Assembly: GCA_045650025.1 (NCBI GenBank)
Contig: JAZRQR010000022.1
Span: 1 to 10,512 of the forward strand
Source of the DNA: SVQP01 sp045650025
GTDB lineage: Bacteria; Bacillota; Clostridia; Oscillospirales; CAG-272
Reading direction: 5' to 3'
DNA length: 10,512 nt
Under the pieces are notes generated by a model. The model made no database searches, was not told where the DNA came from, and saw nothing but the letters and a program-made list of their open reading frames with translations. Made by a program: the position numbers and the translations under genes. Below, in pieces: positions 7,550 to 10,512 of this stretch; the stretch's first letter is position 1; every line of letters starts with the position of its first letter.

Positions 7550-7556
7550 CCTCCTT
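7550..7556 (-). promoter_or_regulatory. Shine-Dalgarno that fixes the purL start and overlaps the purD stop
   Basis: On the minus strand TAAGGAGG (7557-7550) contains both the purD stop codon TAA and the purL ribosome binding site, 5 nt before ATG 7544. This supports the shorter purL start and suggests translational coupling of purD and purL. Confidence 0.8.
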
Positions 7557-8823
7557 AGCCCTTGGCTGCAAGCGCGCGCTGACCGATGTCACGGCGCTTG
7601 AACGCATTTTCAAACTCAACCTGATCCGCAACGCGGTACGCATGCGCCACCGCATCGGCAAGACTATCCTCTACCGCAACCGCGCCAAGCACTCTGCCGC
7701 CCGCGGTGACGAGCACGCCGTCCTGCACCTTGGCACCTGCTACGAAAATATACTCATCCTTACCGGTTTCGGGCAACGTCATGGGGTAGCCCGAGCCATA
7801 CTTTTGCGGATAACCGCCCGATGCCACTACCACGCAGCATGCGTGACGCGCTGCAAACTTGACCTCGGTCTCTGCCAGCGTGCCGTTTGCAGTTGCCTGC
7901 ATAACGGTCAGAAGATCGCTCTGGAGCAGCGGCAGCACCACCTGCGTTTCGGGGTCGCCGAAGCGGCAGTTGTACTCAATGACCTTGGGGCCGTTGGGCG
8001 TCAGCATCAAGCCGAAGTACAAGCAGCCCTTGAACGTTCTGCCCTCGGCATTCATGGCAGCAATGGTGGGCAGGAAAATGGTTTCCATGCACTCCTGTGC
8101 AATCTCTTCGGTATAATAGGGGTTGGGCGCAACCGTGCCCATGCCGCCCGTGTTCAGACCCTGATCCCCGTCCAGAGCGCGCTTGTGATCCATGGAGGAA
8201 ACCATGGGCTTGACGCACTTGCCGTCGGTAAACGCCAGCACCGAGACCTCGGGGCCTGTCAAAAATTCCTCCACGACCACGCGGCTGCCGCTCTCGCCAA
8301 ACGCCTTATCCTGCATCATGGAGAGCACCGCCTCGGTTGCCTCCTCGCGCGTCTGCGCGATGATAACGCCCTTGCCTAAAGCCAAGCCGTCTGCCTTGAT
8401 AACGGTGGGAATGGGTGCGGTCTTGACGTAAGACAGCGCAGCGTCCATATCCTCGAACACCTCGTACGCAGCGGTGGGAATGCCGTATTTCTTCATCAGG
8501 TTCTTGGAGAACACCTTACTGCCCTCAATGATGGCAGCGTTTGCGGTGGGTCCGAAGCAAGGAATGCCGATCTCGGAAAGTCTGTCCACGCAACCCAGCA
8601 CCAGCGGGTCATCGGGTGCAACCACCGCGAAATCAATCGCATTTTCCTTTGCAAAAGCCACAATGCCGTCCAGATCCTTTGCGCCTACGGGCACGCAGAT
8701 CGCGTCATCCTTCATGCCGCCGTTACCGGGCAGCGCGTAAATGACCTCAACGCTCGGGTTCTCCTTCAATTTCTTAATAATCGTATGCTCGCGGCCTCCG
8801 CCGCCTACAACCATTAACTTCAT
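7555..8823 (-). CDS. purD: Phosphoribosylamine--glycine ligase (GAR synthetase)
   Basis: PurD joins phosphoribosylamine and glycine with ATP, the second step of purine synthesis. The 422-residue length is typical for a monofunctional bacterial PurD. The N-terminal Rossmann-like start MKLMVVGGGGREH (1-13) and VVAPDDPLVLG (67-77) precede the ATP-grasp domain: VIKADGLALGKGV (141-153), EEFLTGPEVSVLAF (185-198), DHKRALDGDQGLNTGGMGT (212-230) and the metal-binding EYNCRFGDPETQ (283-294). A C-terminal domain follows. No fusion to PurM or PurN is present. The start ATG follows AAGAGGA. The gene lies 19 bp after the AICAR transformylase gene and its stop overlaps the purL ribosome binding site, so it is a middle gene of the operon. 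Confidence 0.97.
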   Translation of the reverse strand: MKLMVVGGGGREHTIIKKLKENPSVEVIYALPGNGGMKDDAICVPVGAKDLDGIVAFAKENAIDFAVVAPDDPLVLGCVDRLSEIGIPCFGPTANAAIIEGSKVFSKNLMKKYGIPTAAYEVFEDMDAALSYVKTAPIPTVIKADGLALGKGVIIAQTREEATEAVLSMMQDKAFGESGSRVVVEEFLTGPEVSVLAFTDGKCVKPMVSSMDHKRALDGDQGLNTGGMGTVAPNPYYTEEIAQECMETIFLPTIAAMNAEGRTFKGCLYFGLMLTPNGPKVIEYNCRFGDPETQVVLPLLQSDLLTVMQATANGTLAETEVKFAARHACCVVVASGGYPQKYGSGYPMTLPETGKDEYIFVAGAKVQDGVLVTAGGRVLGAVAVEDSLADAVAHAYRVADQVEFENAFKRRDIGQRALAAKG

Positions 8824-8842
8824 TCGTGATCCTCTTAAACTA

Positions 8843-10027
8843 TCAATGGTGGAAAAGTCTCATGCCGGTGAACGCCATGGACATGCCGTACTTGTTGCAG
8901 GTTTCAATGACCGCGTCGTCACGGATCGAGCCGCCGGGCTCTGCAATGTACTTAACGCCGCTCTTCTTTGCTCTCTCGATATTATCGCTGAACGGGAAGA
9001 ACGCGTCCGAGCCGAGTGCTACGCCGTCAATGGTGTCCAGGTACGCTCTCTGCTCCTCGCGGGTGAAGACTGCGGGCTGCTCGGTGAAATACTTCTGCCA
9101 GTTGCCGTCTGCGCAAACGTCCTCTTCGTTCTGGTTGATGTAGCCGTCAATGACGTTGTCACGGTCGGGTCTGCCGAGTGTGGGCAGGAAGGGCAGGTTC
9201 ACCACCTTCTCGTGCTGACGCAGGAACCAGGTATCCGCCTTGCCGCCTGCAAGTCTGGTGCAGTGCACGCGCGACTGCTGACCTGCACCAACGCCGATTG
9301 CCTGACCGTCAACGGCATAGCAAACCGAGTTGGACTGGGTGTACTTCAGGGTGATGAGTGCTACGATCAAATCGCGGATCGCGCTCTCGGGCATATCCTT
9401 GTTTTCGGTGACAATGTTGGTCAGCAGCTCACGGTTGATCTCAAAATTGTTTCTTCCCTGCTCAAAGGTAATGCCGTAAACCTGCTTGGTTTCCTGTGCA
9501 GCGGGAACGAAATCGGGGTCGATCTTGACGATGTTGTAATTGCCCTTTCTCTTGGACTTGAGAATTTCCAGAGCCTCGGGCTCGTAGCCGGGCGCGATGA
9601 CGCCATCGGACACTTCTCTCTTGAGCATGAGCGCGGTGGTCACGTCACACACGTCGGAGAGTGCCACCCAGTCGCCAAACGAGCACATTCTGTCCGTGCC
9701 TCTTGCTCTTGCGTATGCGCAAGCCAAGGGAGACTCGTCAAGACCTTCAATATCATCTACAAAGCAAGCCTTCTTAAGCGTTTCGGAGAGCGGAATGCCA
9801 ACTGCTGCCGAGGTGGGGGAAACGTGCTTAAAGGAGGTGACGGCGGGAAGTCCCAGAGCTGCCTTGAGCTCCTTGACCAGCTGCCAGGAGTTGAAAGCGT
9901 CCAGGAAGTTGATATATCCGGGTCTGCCGCAAAGAATCTCGATGGGCAGCTCGCTGCCGTCGTGCATATAGATCTTCGCGGGCTTCTGATTGGGGTTACA
10001 GCCGTATTTCAGTTCAAATTCTTTCAT
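8843..10027 (-). CDS. Stand-alone AICAR transformylase (PurH C-terminal half only)
   Basis: This enzyme transfers a formyl group from 10-formyl-THF to AICAR, giving FAICAR. The 394 residues cover only the transformylase part of bifunctional PurH (normally about 510-520 aa); the N-terminal MGS-like IMP cyclohydrolase domain is absent. The start is not a truncation: ATG 10027 follows AAAGGAGA, and the N-terminus MKEFELKYGCNPNQKP is the normal beginning of this family. The catalytic Lys-His pair is in SFKHVSP (Lys67, His68). TQSNSVCYA (230-238), GAGQQSRVHCTRLAG (247-261) and the C-terminal GSDAFFPFSDNIERA (339-353) and EPGGSIRDD (363-371) are further conserved blocks. The missing cyclohydrolase is supplied by the PurO-like gene 14 bp upstream. 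Databases may call this purH, which would hide the missing domain. Confidence 0.95.
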   Translation of the reverse strand: MKEFELKYGCNPNQKPAKIYMHDGSELPIEILCGRPGYINFLDAFNSWQLVKELKAALGLPAVTSFKHVSPTSAAVGIPLSETLKKACFVDDIEGLDESPLACAYARARGTDRMCSFGDWVALSDVCDVTTALMLKREVSDGVIAPGYEPEALEILKSKRKGNYNIVKIDPDFVPAAQETKQVYGITFEQGRNNFEINRELLTNIVTENKDMPESAIRDLIVALITLKYTQSNSVCYAVDGQAIGVGAGQQSRVHCTRLAGGKADTWFLRQHEKVVNLPFLPTLGRPDRDNVIDGYINQNEEDVCADGNWQKYFTEQPAVFTREEQRAYLDTIDGVALGSDAFFPFSDNIERAKKSGVKYIAEPGGSIRDDAVIETCNKYGMSMAFTGMRLFHH

Positions 10028-10041
10028 GTTTTGATTCTCCT

Positions 10042-10512
10042 TTAAGCGTTTTTGTTCACGATTCTGGTCTCGGTCTCGCCGGTTGCCAGATCAATATAAC
10101 GAACGAACAAGGACACCTTGTTGTCCTCGTTGAGATTTGTCCAGATCAGGTCGGTCAGCGCGTCGATATCCACGCAGGGCAGCTCCAGGGTCTTGGGCTC
10201 GCCCTCAAAGCTGGGCAGCGGATTGCCGTCACAGTTGTAGGTGTGGATAAACTTTGCTCTGCCCGCGATAGGGTTAGAATATGCGTAGGTAAATCTTTCG
10301 CAGGAGGAGTCGTCACCCTCTGCGCTCTTGAGAATGGAGAGCGCGTAATTCATGTCGCCGCCCTCGCGGTTAATGATGCCGGAGATACGGGGGGTGAAGT
10401 TAGGCTTATCGTCCTCAAACTCTCTGGTGCGCAGCGCCTGCTCAAAGGTCATCTGCTTGTCCATGAGATCGTAAATGGTGTCGGTCTGGTCACCGTTGGT
10501 CACGATGGTCTT
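10042..10512 (-). CDS. purO: PurO-type IMP cyclohydrolase, N-terminus outside window
   Basis: This should close the ring of FAICAR to give IMP, the last step of the pathway. The frame runs off the right edge: in the visible 157 residues KTIVTNGDQTDTIYD begins inside the protein. A GTG at 10501-10503 could be mistaken for a start but is an internal Val codon. The NG..TD motif, TPRISGIIN and the later AYSNPIAGRAKFIHTY fit the PurO family (Pfam IMP_cyclohyd) first known in archaea and also found in Clostridia. The position directly before a transformylase that lacks its cyclohydrolase domain is strong support. Its stop TAA runs into the AGGAGA ribosome binding site of the next gene. I did not map catalytic residues because the N-terminal third is missing. 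Confidence 0.88.
   Translation of the reverse strand, partial: KTIVTNGDQTDTIYDLMDKQMTFEQALRTREFEDDKPNFTPRISGIINREGGDMNYALSILKSAEGDDSSCERFTYAYSNPIAGRAKFIHTYNCDGNPLPSFEGEPKTLELPCVDIDALTDLIWTNLNEDNKVSLFVRYIDLATGETETRIVNKNA

Noticed and set aside
7545..7661. Upstream extension of purL by 39 codons
   Set aside because: It overlaps purD by more than 100 bp, has an Arg-rich composition unlike PurL, and lacks the strong ribosome binding site found before ATG 7544.
8741..10045. 434-residue plus-strand open frame opposite the AICAR transformylase
   Set aside because: It has the same antisense codon-bias origin and no family resemblance.
10501..10503. GTG as start codon of the PurO-like gene
   Set aside because: The frame continues through KTI to the window edge, the GTG encodes a Val inside the conserved TIVTNGDQTD segment, and the protein would lack its N-terminal third.

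Overview
This window looks like a stretch of a Clostridia-type (Bacillota) chromosome. The GC content is moderate to high, ribosome binding sites are strong and AGGAGG-like, and the purine enzymes are of clostridial type: a large PurL with a fused glutaminase, a free-standing AICAR transformylase, and a PurO-type IMP cyclohydrolase. An uncultured gut clostridium is plausible, but this is inference and the genus cannot be named from the sequence.

Layout. Positions 1-107 hold the last codons of an unidentified plus-strand gene. Positions 108-632 are non-coding and dominated by a large inverted repeat (arms 142-306 and 434-601, centre 307-433). Each arm contains a hairpin that works as a terminator for the gene running into it. 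From 633 to the right edge, everything is one tightly packed minus-strand gene cluster. In transcription order (right to left) it is purO (cut by the window edge), AICAR transformylase (purH C-terminal half only), purD, purL, an IMP dehydrogenase, and fhs. The five gene junctions are only 10-19 bp, and the Shine-Dalgarno sequence often overlaps or abuts the previous stop codon, so the six genes very likely form one operon. Its promoter lies outside the window.

How the genes work together. PurD makes glycinamide ribonucleotide and PurL makes FGAM. The AICAR transformylase and PurO carry out the last two steps to IMP. The IMP dehydrogenase sends IMP toward GMP. Fhs makes the 10-formyl-tetrahydrofolate used by the AICAR transformylase (and by PurN, not seen here).

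No new defence, mobile or RNA system was recognised. The points most worth a second look are: (a) the IMP dehydrogenase, which matches the Tritrichomonas foetus enzyme residue for residue in numbering at its key sites; (b) the symmetrical inverted repeat between two convergent genes; and (c) the split AICAR transformylase/PurO pair in place of bifunctional PurH, next to a PurL that is fused.
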